64,000 nt of DNA, taken from positions 7,814,501-7,878,500 of the forward strand of contig NZ_CP128362.1 of assembly GCF_034274695.1 (NCBI RefSeq). The letters run 5' to 3'. This document shows, piece after piece, positions 27,398 through 36,110 of this stretch. The notes beneath the pieces are model-generated. The model was not told where the DNA came from, made no database searches, and saw only the letters and a program-made list of their open reading frames with translations. The translations under genes and the position numbers were made by a program. The DNA is from Chitinophaga sp. LS1. GTDB taxonomy: Bacteria; Bacteroidota; Bacteroidia; Chitinophagales; Chitinophagaceae. Numbering within the stretch: the first letter of the stretch is position 1; each line of letters begins with the position of its first letter.

Positions 27398-28681
27398 GTG
27401 TGCCAATGCTTTTCTATCTGGTTGATACTATACTTTGCAGGCTGCAATACTAATAAAAATATGCAAACCTCCAATTACCTTCCCCAAGACTCTTTTTTAG
27501 ATTCCCTGTTAAATACACAGACAGCCCGCCTTGGACGGGTTTTTGCCAATCCGGAAAAGTACCGGCTGCAGATTATTTATACCAGGATCGACCGGGATGC
27601 ACAAAACACCCCCCATTGCACAAATTTCACCTATAGATTGGACAAAAACACCTATTTCTACCCCGCCTCTACCATAAAACTGGCCGCCACCGCCCTCGCC
27701 CTGGAAAAACTGAATGACCTTTCTATCCAGGGCCTGGACCGCCATACTCCCATGTTCACCGGAAGTATGCCCGGCGCTACCCCGGCCGCCCTCACAGATG
27801 CCTCCTCCCCTTCCGGATTCCCCTCCATCGGTAATTACATTAAAAAGATATTGCTGGTCAGTGACAACGATGCCTTCAACCGGCTCTATGAATTTATCGG
27901 TCAGGAAGCCTTTAATAAAAGTCTCTGGGCCAAAGGGTACCCCGGGGCACAGGTCAGACACCGGGTGGGAGTCTCCGGTATTTCACCCGAAAAAAACCGG
28001 TATACCAACCCCATTACTTTTCGCAGGGGCAGAAAAGTCATCTACCAGCAACCTGGTCTATACAGCCCCCTCACCTTCTCCCCCAGACACGACCAGATGG
28101 GGAAGGCATACTATAATGAACAAAATGAACTGGTCGAAACCCCAATGGATGCCTCGGAGAAAAACAGGATCTGCCTGGCAGACCTGCACAATATTTTAAA
28201 AAGTATTATTTTTCCTGATCTTGTAACAAAATCACAACGTTTCCGTTTAAATGATGGCGACTATGGATTTTTATACCACTGCATGTCAGCACAGCCGGAA
28301 GAATCGGAGCAACCAACTTTTGATTCGGCAGCGTTTCATCATAATTACGTGAAGTTTCTGTTGTTTGGTGCAGAGAAAAACAACAATATCAGTGGTAATG
28401 TACGCAGCTTTAATAAACCAGGATGGGCATATGGCACATTAACAGACGTGGCCTATATAGCAGACTTTGCCCACCGGATTGAATTTATGTTATCTACAAC
28501 CGTTTATGTAAATGACAACACTGGAATCCTTTCCGACGAAAATTACCAGTTCAAACAGATAGGCGAACCTTTCATGCAGGCCCTAGGCGAGCTTATTTAT
28601 AATTATGAGCGCCAACGGCCGCGGATATATCGTCCCGACCTGTCCCGGTTCAAAATTGACTATTCCAATAAAATCTTTTGA
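27398..28681 (+). CDS. Class A beta-lactamase-like serine hydrolase, putative lipoprotein
   Basis: 427 aa from a GTG at 27398. The start reads MCQCFSIWLILYFAGC, a short SPII signal with FAGC lipobox but no basic residues; an internal ATG at 27461 would give a cytoplasmic protein, so the GTG is preferred with caution. Penicillin-recognising motifs are present in order: SxxK as STIK (S91, K94), SDN at 155-157, and KxG as KPG at 340-342. This is the layout of class A beta-lactamases and related serine hydrolases, but the protein is about 130 residues longer than a typical enzyme and lacks an obvious omega-loop ExxLN. It may act on cell-wall peptides rather than antibiotics. Confidence 0.75.
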   Translation: MCQCFSIWLILYFAGCNTNKNMQTSNYLPQDSFLDSLLNTQTARLGRVFANPEKYRLQIIYTRIDRDAQNTPHCTNFTYRLDKNTYFYPASTIKLAATALALEKLNDLSIQGLDRHTPMFTGSMPGATPAALTDASSPSGFPSIGNYIKKILLVSDNDAFNRLYEFIGQEAFNKSLWAKGYPGAQVRHRVGVSGISPEKNRYTNPITFRRGRKVIYQQPGLYSPLTFSPRHDQMGKAYYNEQNELVETPMDASEKNRICLADLHNILKSIIFPDLVTKSQRFRLNDGDYGFLYHCMSAQPEESEQPTFDSAAFHHNYVKFLLFGAEKNNNISGNVRSFNKPGWAYGTLTDVAYIADFAHRIEFMLSTTVYVNDNTGILSDENYQFKQIGEPFMQALGELIYNYERQRPRIYRPDLSRFKIDYSNKIF

Positions 28682-28721
28682 AAATACCAAGTTCTAATTC
28701 TATATTAAACAAGTGAGTGAA

Positions 28722-29435
28722 ATGGCAACAAGTAAACGTTTATGGGCAGTAGCGGCCCTTTTAGCAATGGTAACAGGGTTTACCGCATGTTTGAAAACTG
28801 AAAACACAACTCCTTCAAGACCAGTCGCTGCTTTCGTTGTGATCAATGGTATCACAAGTGCTGCAAAACTGGACTTCTATGACAACTCTACCAAAGTTAA
28901 GGACAGCATCTCCACAGGATTTGCAGGTTACAACTACCAGGCCTACGGTGGCTACCACCTTTTCGACCTGAAAAGATATGCAACCAGCACTACAGTGGTG
29001 TCTACCAGCGCTGCCAACTACGATTCGCTGACCTACTACACCCTGGTAGCATTCGGTGATTCTACCTCACCTGTGTTCTATCCGATCGAAGACGATTTCG
29101 AAGGTGCTAGCAACAGCAACCTGAATATCCGCTTCTGGAACTTATCACCTAACATCGGTGCGGTTGACGTATACCTGAACACAACTAAAATTGACAGCAA
29201 CAGAACATTCTCCCTGTCCAGACCAAGTTCTGTGTTCAAGGCACTGACCACCGTATCCACTGCGACTTCTATCACCATCAAGAAAGCAGGTACGGAAACA
29301 ATTGTAGCAACTAATAATTCTTCTTCTACCCAACTGACTTCAGGTGGTGTATACACCATCTTCCTCACAGGCGATGCCAATGTCACCAGTGGTACACTGG
29401 CTCCTTATGTTGGATATATCAAGAACTATTATTAA
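28722..29435 (+). CDS. DUF4397-type lipoprotein
   Basis: 237 aa from the ATG at 28722 (a GTG nine bases upstream is less likely). SPII signal MATSKRLWAVAALLAMVTGFTAC with lipobox FTAC. The protein has repeated beta-strand segments with IRFWNLSPNIGAVDVYLN, which matches the DUF4397 pattern (f.N.sP.a..vDvy..). Such cell-surface lipoproteins are common in Bacteroidota; their ligand is unknown. It lies 40 bases after the serine hydrolase gene and could be co-transcribed with it. A strong terminator follows. Confidence 0.75.
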   Translation: MATSKRLWAVAALLAMVTGFTACLKTENTTPSRPVAAFVVINGITSAAKLDFYDNSTKVKDSISTGFAGYNYQAYGGYHLFDLKRYATSTTVVSTSAANYDSLTYYTLVAFGDSTSPVFYPIEDDFEGASNSNLNIRFWNLSPNIGAVDVYLNTTKIDSNRTFSLSRPSSVFKALTTVSTATSITIKKAGTETIVATNNSSSTQLTSGGVYTIFLTGDANVTSGTLAPYVGYIKNYY

Positions 29436-29443
29436 TAGAATTT

Positions 29444-29477
29444 ACCCGCTTCTGTCATTGGCAGAAGCGGGTTTTTT
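29444..29477 (+). terminator. Rho-independent terminator of the DUF4397 gene
   Basis: A perfect 11-bp stem (ACCCGCTTCTG at 29444-29454 with its complement at 29462-29472) followed by T residues. Confidence 0.9.
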
Positions 29478-29494
29478 ACTATATCTTAGCCCCC

Positions 29495-31123
29495 ATGAGG
29501 CTAACTATCCTGATAATATTCCTGCTATCCTATTCCTTTATTAAGGCCCAGACTCCACGCTATATTATCCAGTTGCGCGATAAAGCCAACACTACCTGGT
29601 CCCTCGATCAACCCTCCCAATTCCTTACTGCCAAAGCAATTGCACGCAGAACAAAACAACACCTTTCCATAGACAGTACAGACCTGCCGGTATCTCCAAC
29701 CTACCGTGACAGCATTGCTGCTGCCGGAAATGTAAATATATTGTATACTTCACGCTGGTTCAATCAGGTCATCATTCAGACTACTGATACCGCCGCCCTG
29801 AGAAAAATTCAATCCTTCTCCTTTGTGGCAAAAACCAGTACTGAAGGCCGTAAATCCGCGCTACGAAAAACCATTGCGGCCAACGGCAAAAGCACGAAAC
29901 TGTCAGGTACCGGTACATACGGTGGCGCTCATTGGCAGATGGAACTACATAATGCCATCACCCTGCATGACCACAATTATAAAGGACAAAACATGATCAT
30001 TGCCGTTATTGACAATGGTTTCCCTTCTGTGAATGTAAACCGTGCTTTTACCAGTACCAATATCATCAGCACCTGGGATTTTGTCAAAGCCGCTGCTAAC
30101 GTATACGACTATGGCGAACATGGAACAGAGGTTCTCTCCATACTGGCATCCAACCTCCCCGATGAGATGATCGGATCCGCACCGGAAGCAGGTTACATCC
30201 TGCTCCGTACAGAAGAAACAGACTGGGAAAAACCCATTGAAGAAAATAACTGGGTAGCTGCGGCTGAATATGCAGACAGTCTGGGTGCTGATCTCATCTC
30301 CTCCTCTCTTGGTTACAATACATTTGACGATCCTGTTTATAATCACACTTATGCAGATCTGGATGGAAAAACGACCATCATTGCCCGTGCCGCCGCTTTG
30401 GCTGCTGCAAAGGGAATGATCGTCGTCATTGCCGCAGGCAATGAAGGTGCGAATGACTGGCATTATATATTGACACCCGCTGATGCAGATAATATTCTGA
30501 CGGTAGGCGCAGTCAGCCCCGAAGGTGATCTGGCCGACTTCAGCGGCCGTGGCCCCACCGCCGATGGCCGTATCAAACCAGATGTGGTATCTGTCGGCAA
30601 AAATAGTCAGATCGTACGACCAGACGGCATACTTACACTAGGCGATGGTACATCCTTTGCCACACCAGTCATAGCGGGTCTCACCGCATGCTTATGGCAG
30701 GCATTCCCTAACAGTACGAACCAGGAAGTGATCAATGCTGTCAAGGCCAGTAGCAGCCAGTATAGCTCTCCAGACAATGATATGGGATATGGTATTCCCA
30801 ACTATCAGATAGCTTACAATACCTTACTAGCCAGTACTTTATCGAATGATACTTTACAGTTTCAGCACAGCTGGCTGAAAGCAATCCCCAATCCTTTTAC
30901 AAATGAGATCAAAACATTTGTACATGTAAATGCAGGTCAAAAGGTGGAACTGGCGCTGTTTGACAATAACGGCCGCAGGATCAGGACAACAAACTTTACC
31001 CCTGCTACAGATTATTATTACTATGAATGGCCTGCTGACTTTTCAGCATTACCTGCCGGTATATATTATTTAAGGGCGCAAAAGGGCAGGGACAAGGCCG
31101 TGGTGAAGCTACTAAAACGTTAA
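29495..31123 (+). CDS. Secreted subtilisin-like (S8) peptidase with T9SS sorting domain
   Basis: 542 aa. Signal peptide MRLTILIIFLLSYSFIKAQ. A short I9-like prodomain (about 20-140) precedes the S8 catalytic domain with the complete set: D173 in IAVIDNGF, H209 in GEHGTEV, N316 in IAAGNEG and S387 in GTSFATP. The last 80 residues form a type A T9SS C-terminal domain (AIPNPFTNEI, LALFDNNGRRI, LPAGIYYLRAQKG, ending VVKLLKR), so the enzyme is probably secreted and surface-attached through the type IX system. It starts just after a terminator and looks monocistronic. Confidence 0.93.
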   Translation: MRLTILIIFLLSYSFIKAQTPRYIIQLRDKANTTWSLDQPSQFLTAKAIARRTKQHLSIDSTDLPVSPTYRDSIAAAGNVNILYTSRWFNQVIIQTTDTAALRKIQSFSFVAKTSTEGRKSALRKTIAANGKSTKLSGTGTYGGAHWQMELHNAITLHDHNYKGQNMIIAVIDNGFPSVNVNRAFTSTNIISTWDFVKAAANVYDYGEHGTEVLSILASNLPDEMIGSAPEAGYILLRTEETDWEKPIEENNWVAAAEYADSLGADLISSSLGYNTFDDPVYNHTYADLDGKTTIIARAAALAAAKGMIVVIAAGNEGANDWHYILTPADADNILTVGAVSPEGDLADFSGRGPTADGRIKPDVVSVGKNSQIVRPDGILTLGDGTSFATPVIAGLTACLWQAFPNSTNQEVINAVKASSSQYSSPDNDMGYGIPNYQIAYNTLLASTLSNDTLQFQHSWLKAIPNPFTNEIKTFVHVNAGQKVELALFDNNGRRIRTTNFTPATDYYYYEWPADFSALPAGIYYLRAQKGRDKAVVKLLKR

Positions 31124-31185
31124 GTATTTCCGCTCCTCCTAACTACGATCACAGATTTCTTCCACTATCAGTTACAAAATTATTG

Positions 31186-31193
31186 TAGGTTTG
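31186..31193 (+). promoter_or_regulatory. Bacteroidota -7 element for the aminotransferase
   Basis: TAGGTTTG, a perfect TAnnTTTG match, 33 bases before the ATG at 31227. It overlaps the alternative upstream start at 31191, which argues against that start. Confidence 0.55.
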
Positions 31194-31226
31194 TTGCTGG
31201 TCGCGCACCTACTAAACATTTTTGTT

Positions 31227-32426
31227 ATGAAGCATTTGGAATTAGCAGAAAGGCTGTCAAGGATCTCTGAGCCACAAACGATCAAGATGGCGAAGTTGAG
31301 CCGCGAGTTGAAAGCACAGGGCATAGACATTGTGGATCTGAGTATTGGCGAACCTGACTTTGACACGCCAACCCACATCAGGGAGGCAGCAAAAAAAGCC
31401 ATCGATGAAGGCTTTACGCATTACACACCCGTAGCTGGTATTGCAGATCTGCGAGCGGCAGTAGTGAAGAAACTGCAACGCGATAACAATCTGGAATATC
31501 TGCCGGAACAGATTGTGGTATCGACAGGTGCCAAGCAAAGTATTGCCAACGCAGTGCTGAGTGTAATCAACCCCGGTGATGAGGTCATTATCCCTACCCC
31601 CTATTGGGTCACTTATTCAGAATTAGTAAAACTCTGTCAGGGTACGGTTGTGTTCGTACCATGCAGTATTGAAAATAAATTCAAGATCACCCCTGCACAA
31701 CTGGAAGCGGCTATTACGCCAAAAACAAAGTTGTTCATGTTCTCTTCTCCCTGCAATCCTACCGGATCTGTATATAGTAAAGAAGAGCTGAAAGCACTGG
31801 CCGATGTATTTGCCAAATATCCTGGTATCTACGTGATGGCTGATGAGATCTATGAATACATCAACTATGTAGGTAAGCACGAAAGCATAGCACAGTTCGA
31901 GGGAATGAAAGAACGCACGATTATCATCAATGGTCTGAGTAAAGGCTTTGCGATGACAGGATGGCGTTTAGGCTACCTGGCTGCACCTGCAGCAGTAGCA
32001 AAAGCGGCGGAGAATATGCAAAGCCAGTTCACTTCTGCAACCTGCTCTATCACACAAAAAGCAGCAGTGGCAGCACTGAATGGTCCGAAAGATTCTGCTG
32101 ATGAAATGCTGGCAGAGTTCACCAAAAGAAGAGCATTTGTATTTGAACAAATGAGCCAGATGCCAGGTTTGAAACTGATCAACCCGGACGGCGCCTTCTA
32201 TATGTTCCCGGATGTAAGCAGCTTCTTTGGCAAGTCTTACGACGGTGTAGAAGTGAACAATGCAGATGATCTGTGTATGTACCTGCTGCACAAAGCGAAC
32301 GTAACATTTGTAACAGGTTCTGCCTTCCAGCAGCCAAATGCCATCCGAATTTCTTATGCCGCTTCTATGGAGAAGCTCCAGGAAGGGATGAAGCGTTTGA
32401 AAGCAGGTCTGGAAAAACTGGCCTAA
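31227..32426 (+). CDS. Class I pyridoxal-phosphate aminotransferase (aspartate aminotransferase type)
   Basis: 399 aa from the ATG at 31227 (MKHLELAERLSRISEPQTIK). A fold type I PLP enzyme of the Ib aspartate aminotransferase group: DLSIGEPDFDTP at the N-terminus, NPGDEVIIPTPYWVTY, SSPCNPTGSVYS, MADEIYEYINY, and the PLP-binding lysine in NGLSKGFAMTGWRLGYLA. Likely reaction: aspartate plus 2-oxoglutarate to oxaloacetate plus glutamate; close relatives act on prephenate or aromatic amino acids. It stands alone between its promoter and a perfect terminator. Confidence 0.9.
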   Translation: MKHLELAERLSRISEPQTIKMAKLSRELKAQGIDIVDLSIGEPDFDTPTHIREAAKKAIDEGFTHYTPVAGIADLRAAVVKKLQRDNNLEYLPEQIVVSTGAKQSIANAVLSVINPGDEVIIPTPYWVTYSELVKLCQGTVVFVPCSIENKFKITPAQLEAAITPKTKLFMFSSPCNPTGSVYSKEELKALADVFAKYPGIYVMADEIYEYINYVGKHESIAQFEGMKERTIIINGLSKGFAMTGWRLGYLAAPAAVAKAAENMQSQFTSATCSITQKAAVAALNGPKDSADEMLAEFTKRRAFVFEQMSQMPGLKLINPDGAFYMFPDVSSFFGKSYDGVEVNNADDLCMYLLHKANVTFVTGSAFQQPNAIRISYAASMEKLQEGMKRLKAGLEKLA

Positions 32427-32445
32427 ATAATTCATTTCCTATAGA

Positions 32446-32480
32446 AAAGCTTTTGCCAAATCGGCAAAAGCTTTTTTTTC
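32446..32480 (+). terminator. Rho-independent terminator of the aminotransferase gene
   Basis: A perfect 13-bp stem (AAAAGCTTTTGCC at 32446-32458 with its complement at 32464-32476), with T residues to 32480. Confidence 0.9.
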
Positions 32481-32508
32481 GCCACTACATCTGCACATTA
32501 TTATTTAT

Positions 32509-32516
32509 ATATTTGC
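32509..32516 (+). promoter_or_regulatory. Bacteroidota -7 element for the 180-aa membrane-anchored protein
   Basis: TATATTTG, a perfect TAnnTTTG match followed by CA, 21 bases before the ATG at 32538. Confidence 0.5.
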
Positions 32517-32537
32517 ACCTGCAAACAATTATTATAC

Positions 32538-33080
32538 ATGGGTATGACATCTCAGCAAGCCCTCTTTATCGTACTTGGACTTGGCATTCTAACTATTCTA
32601 TATATGACCTTGAAGGATATGTTCCTAAAACCTAAAGACAAGGAGGCAACACCTGTCACCGCCGCACCTGTTTCTGAAAAACGCAGCAGCGACCCGGCAG
32701 TCCTCCCCCTCCAATTACAAGCCTATGAAAGAATGGCTTTGCTGGTAGACCGCATCAACCTGCAGAACCTGATCAGCCGTGTATACCAACCCGGCCTCGG
32801 TGCTACAGACATGCAGGTGGGCCTGATTCACACCATCAAAGCTGAATTCGACCACAACGTCACCCAGCAGATCTACGTCTCTGCAATCGCCTGGGAAGCC
32901 GTAAAAACACTGAAAGAACAAACCATCACGATCATCAACCAGGTTGCCAGTCAGCTCCCGGCCGAGGCCACCGCGATGGATCTTAATAAACATATTCTGG
33001 AAGTATTCCTGCAAGCTGAATCATCCCCTGCCGAAATGACCGCGCAGATCGTGAATGCCGAAGCCCGCAAGTTATTCTAA
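32538..33080 (+). CDS. Conserved membrane-anchored protein of unknown function
   Basis: 180 aa. One N-terminal transmembrane helix (ALFIVLGLGILTILYMTL, about 8-25), a short linker, then a helical cytoplasmic domain: LQLQAYERMALLVDRINLQNLISRVY, LGATDMQVGLIHTIKAEFDHNVTQQIYVS, WEAVKTLKEQTITIINQ and a C-terminal helix. I recognise the style as a conserved Bacteroidota family but cannot name a function. It is flanked by its own promoter element and a strong terminator. Confidence 0.75.
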   Translation: MGMTSQQALFIVLGLGILTILYMTLKDMFLKPKDKEATPVTAAPVSEKRSSDPAVLPLQLQAYERMALLVDRINLQNLISRVYQPGLGATDMQVGLIHTIKAEFDHNVTQQIYVSAIAWEAVKTLKEQTITIINQVASQLPAEATAMDLNKHILEVFLQAESSPAEMTAQIVNAEARKLF

Positions 33081-33102
33081 CAAAAGAGGATACTTAAAAT
33101 CG

Positions 33103-33143
33103 AAAAGGAGGTGTATCAAAAGTATGATACACCTCCTTTTTTT
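33103..33143. terminator. Terminator hairpin (GTGTATC type)
   Basis: A perfect 16-bp stem (33103-33118, containing GGAGGTGTATCA, with 33125-33140) followed by T to 33143, and A-rich on the other side. It lies between convergent genes and is directly followed by repeat module B. Confidence 0.85.
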
Positions 33144-33243
33144 ATGAAAATGGTTTTCATCCCCCGTTGGTGAATTCCCTCTTTCATGAAGGTTTTTATG
33201 AAAATGGGTTTCATGCCTGTTGGTGAATTCCCGCTTTCATGAA
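33144..33243 (+). repeat. Two tandem copies of interspersed repeat module B (B1, B2)
   Basis: B1 at 33144-33190 and B2 at 33198-33243, about 47 bases each. Shared frame: ATGAAAATGG, TTTCAT, then GTTGGTGAATTCCC and CTTTCATGAA. The first 17 bases of B1 form a perfect 7-bp inverted repeat (ATGAAAA, TGG, TTTTCAT). Further copies lie inverted at 37029-37073 and 47473-47517. Confidence 0.85.
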
Positions 33244-33328
33244 TGTTTTATTCGGGTAGCTTTCAGTAACTTATAGTCGTTACACAATTCTCAGACCCTG
33301 ATTTTATTTTTGAGACTCCCTATTCTTG

Positions 33329-34255
33329 CTATTTTTTTACCATCGTCACTCTTTTGGGCCGGATCACCTCATACAGTAAATATCCTTTTCCATTGAAGTG
33401 TATATATAATGGCGGCCCCTGATACCATGGCTGTCCCGGTATTTTCTTATGTGCCTGAATATGCAGGTGTGGTTCGGTACTAAATCCTGAATTTCCCACA
33501 CAACCCAAGGGTTGCCCCTTTTTAATCACATCGCCATCGTGCACAATCACACTCCCCTCCTTCATATGCCCTAAAAAGATGTAACTGTTAGAGGTTTCGA
33601 TGATGACCTGGTTGGTATTGTTTGGTCCCCGGCTCATATCAGGAGGGATATTATCCGGGTTGTCTCCGTAAGCTTTTAATACCCGTCCATCGCAGGGACT
33701 ATATAAGGTATCGCCAAATATTTCATAATCCGCCAACTTTCTGCTGAAGATCTGATTCGCACGCCTGCCATCGGGTTTCAATTTTACAATATCCATGGCA
33801 TAAATCGCTCCCCGCAAACTGAAGTGAAACAGGTTAGTGGGTAATCCCTTCCCTCCCTGCAACACAAAATACCGCCCGGTTTTCATGGGGAAAGCCAGTT
33901 CAATGGTTTCAGGTTTGCCGGTGGTACCGGTGAAATAAAGAACACTCAACAGCGTCAAAATAGCAGTAAAGAATAAATTAAATACCATCTGCCAGTTTTT
34001 TGACGCCCGCTGCCCCTTTTTCCGGCGCAGGGCGCCAATGATCAGGGCCAGCAGCAAACAAATGCCAAACCCATACTTGGCTTCGATCGTAAGGTACACC
34101 CAGGTGCCATAGAGATAAATAAATACACCCAATGACAATCCGGCTAATAGACGTGACCAATTGTGGCGGAATAGGGCTGCGGCAGCAGTGTATGTAAAAA
34201 AAACGCTGAACAGGGCCAAAGTAAAAGTCAGTAGTAACAGTGCGTAAATAAACAT
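33329..34255 (-). CDS. Membrane-anchored M23-family metallopeptidase-like protein
   Basis: 308 aa. Four hydrophobic segments in the first 120 residues (MFIYALLLLTFTLALFSVFF, LLAGLSLGVFIYLYGTWVYL, GICLLLALIIGALR, VFNLFFTAILTLLSVLYF), then a LytM/M23 domain. Visible metal-site segments are HFSLRGAIYAMDI (in the place of H(x)nD), YIFLGHMKEGSVIVHDGDVIKKGQPLG, and GNSGFSTEPHLHIQ with HLH. These are the zinc-site motifs of gly-gly endopeptidase-type peptidases that cut peptidoglycan cross-bridges. The catalytic domain would face the periplasm. It is a single gene convergent with the membrane-anchored protein gene ending at 33080. Confidence 0.85.
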   Translation of the reverse strand: MFIYALLLLTFTLALFSVFFTYTAAAALFRHNWSRLLAGLSLGVFIYLYGTWVYLTIEAKYGFGICLLLALIIGALRRKKGQRASKNWQMVFNLFFTAILTLLSVLYFTGTTGKPETIELAFPMKTGRYFVLQGGKGLPTNLFHFSLRGAIYAMDIVKLKPDGRRANQIFSRKLADYEIFGDTLYSPCDGRVLKAYGDNPDNIPPDMSRGPNNTNQVIIETSNSYIFLGHMKEGSVIVHDGDVIKKGQPLGCVGNSGFSTEPHLHIQAHKKIPGQPWYQGPPLYIHFNGKGYLLYEVIRPKRVTMVKK

Positions 34256-34380
34256 AGCTTATTCGGTAAATCGTTCAGGAATGGTCCTGCAAATTATCAA
34301 TATTTTGGCCTTCGCAGCAATACGGTAATAATTATGTAACATTGTCTATCATACATCATTATTCCACGAACGTACACAAA

Positions 34381-35928
34381 ATGGAAAATATCATCAAAAC
34401 AGATGCCGGTATTATCATTGAACCAGTTTATACCCAACCGGTACCCATGGATGAGTTGCCCGGACAATTCCCTTTTACAAGAGGAGTACATGCCTCCATG
34501 TACCGCGATAAACTATGGACCATGCGGCAGTATGCGGGTTTTAGTACTGCGGAAGCCTCAAACCAGCGCTATCATTTCCTGCTTAGCCAGGGGGTAATGG
34601 GGCTGAGCGTAGCCTTTGACCTGCCTACCCAGATCGGGTATGATTCAGATCATGCCATGTCGGAGGGGGAAGTAGGCAAAGTGGGTGTGGCGATCGATTC
34701 ACTGGAGGATATGGAAAGACTCTTTGCCGGTATCAAACTGGAAGATATTTCCACGAGTATGACCATCAATGCAACAGGATTTATACTACTCGCTCTGTAT
34801 ATCGCCCTTGCCAAAAAACAGGGAGCGGACCTGCATAAAATATCAGGTACTATCCAGAATGATATTCTCAAAGAATATGCGGCGAGAGGCACCTATATTT
34901 ATCCACCCAAACCATCTATGCGCCTGATTACAGACATCTTTGCATATTGTAGTACCGAGGTCCCTAAATGGAATACGATCTCAATTTCGGGATACCATAT
35001 CCGGGAAGCAGGCGCAAATGCAGTACAGGAACTGGCTTTTACACTGGCTAACGGCAAAGCCTATCTAAAAGCGGCGATTGAAAAGGGGCTAGCTATCAAT
35101 GTATTTGCACGGCGATTGTCATTCTTTTTCAATGCGCATAACCATCTCTTTGAAGAAGTGGCGAAGTTCAGAGCGGCCCGTAGAATGTGGGCCCATATGA
35201 CAACGGAACTGGGGGCTACAGATCCAAAGGCACAGATGCTGCGTTTTCATACACAGACAGGTGGAAGCACATTGACAGCGCAACAACCCCATAATAATAT
35301 AGTACGTGTCGCCGTGCAAACCATGGCGGCGACATTGGGTGGTACACAATCATTGCATACCAATGGCTATGATGAAGCGCTTTCCCTGCCTACAGAAGAA
35401 GCAGCGCGGATAGCCTTGCGTACCCAGCAGATCGTAGGTTATGAAAGTGGTATTGCAGATACAGTTGATCCTCTTGCCGGAAGTTATTATGTAGAAGCCC
35501 TGACGAATGAGGTGGAGGCAAAGGCCTGGGAACTGATACATCGTATAGATGCGATGGGTGGCGCGGTGAGTGCGATAGAACAAGGTTTTGTACAGGATGA
35601 GATAGCGAAAAGTGCTTACTTATATCAGCAGGAAATAGAGAGCGGTAAAAAGATCATCGTGGGAGTGAATAAATTTACGGCAAAGGATGAAGGAACACCA
35701 GAAATATTCAGGATAGATGACAGTATCAGGCAGGTGCAAACGGAAAGACTGCAATCGCTAAAAAGCAGGAGGGATAATGAAGCGGTACAGGCAATTTTAC
35801 AAAGGCTGGAAGCCGCGGCCCATACGGAAGAAAATGTAATGCCTATCGTCGTGGAAGCTGTGGAAACTTTGTGTACCCTCGGTGAAATAGCCGATACATT
35901 AAGGAAGGTATTCGGTGAATATAAATAG
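34381..35928 (+). CDS. Methylmalonyl-CoA mutase, large (catalytic) subunit
   Basis: 515 aa from the ATG at 34381. The N-terminal TIM-barrel part of B12-dependent acyl-CoA mutases: [92 protein letters not shown]51 (in RQYAG) and R181 (in PSMR) are the residues expected for methylmalonyl-CoA, unlike the Phe/Gln of isobutyryl-CoA mutase. The C-terminal cobalamin-binding domain is absent, so a separate small subunit is needed; none is encoded in this window. Its role would be succinyl-CoA/methylmalonyl-CoA interconversion. An upstream start at 34342 is less likely. Confidence 0.9.
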   Translation: MENIIKTDAGIIIEPVYTQPVPMDELPGQFPFTRGVHASMYRDKLWTMRQYAGFSTAEASNQRYHFLLSQGVMGLSVAFDLPTQIGYDSDHAMSEGEVGKVGVAIDSLEDMERLFAGIKLEDISTSMTINATGFILLALYIALAKKQGADLHKISGTIQNDILKEYAARGTYIYPPKPSMRLITDIFAYCSTEVPKWNTISISGYHIREAGANAVQELAFTLANGKAYLKAAIEKGLAINVFARRLSFFFNAHNHLFEEVAKFRAARRMWAHMTTELGATDPKAQMLRFHTQTGGSTLTAQQPHNNIVRVAVQTMAATLGGTQSLHTNGYDEALSLPTEEAARIALRTQQIVGYESGIADTVDPLAGSYYVEALTNEVEAKAWELIHRIDAMGGAVSAIEQGFVQDEIAKSAYLYQQEIESGKKIIVGVNKFTAKDEGTPEIFRIDDSIRQVQTERLQSLKSRRDNEAVQAILQRLEAAAHTEENVMPIVVEAVETLCTLGEIADTLRKVFGEYK

Positions 35929-35940
35929 GTCCTACCTGTT

Positions 35941-36086
35941 TAGCCGACCGCAGGCCATGCCCGGACACACGAAAAAATCACTTGTGCAGAAGGCCATTCC
36001 GATGACTACGAAAATTTAGCCGGCCGCAGGTCATGCCCCCGACTACGAAAAAATCGCTTGTACCGAAGGCATAAGCGATTTTTTCG
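35941..36086 (+). repeat. Imperfect tandem duplication of 70-76 bases
   Basis: Two units at 35941-36016 and 36017-36086 share TAGCCG, CCGCAGG, CATGCCC, ACGAAAAAATC, CTTGT and GAAGGC. The second unit ends in a complete terminator; in the first the corresponding hairpin arm is lost. This looks like duplication of a terminator segment after the mutase gene. Confidence 0.75.
36046..36086 (+). terminator. Terminator hairpin downstream of the mutase gene
   Basis: A perfect 14-bp stem (CGAAAAAATCGCTT at 36046-36059 with its complement at 36073-36086). The T tract is inside the right arm. Confidence 0.75.
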
Positions 36087-36099
36087 TTATGATTTTCAT

Positions 36100-36107
36100 T
36101 ATTTTTG
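36100..36107 (+). promoter_or_regulatory. Bacteroidota -7 element directly before the methyltransferase gene
   Basis: TATTTTTG, a perfect TAnnTTTG match, 3 bases before the ATG at 36111. If it is functional, the mRNA would begin at or next to the start codon. Confidence 0.35.
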
Positions 36108-36110
36108 GCC

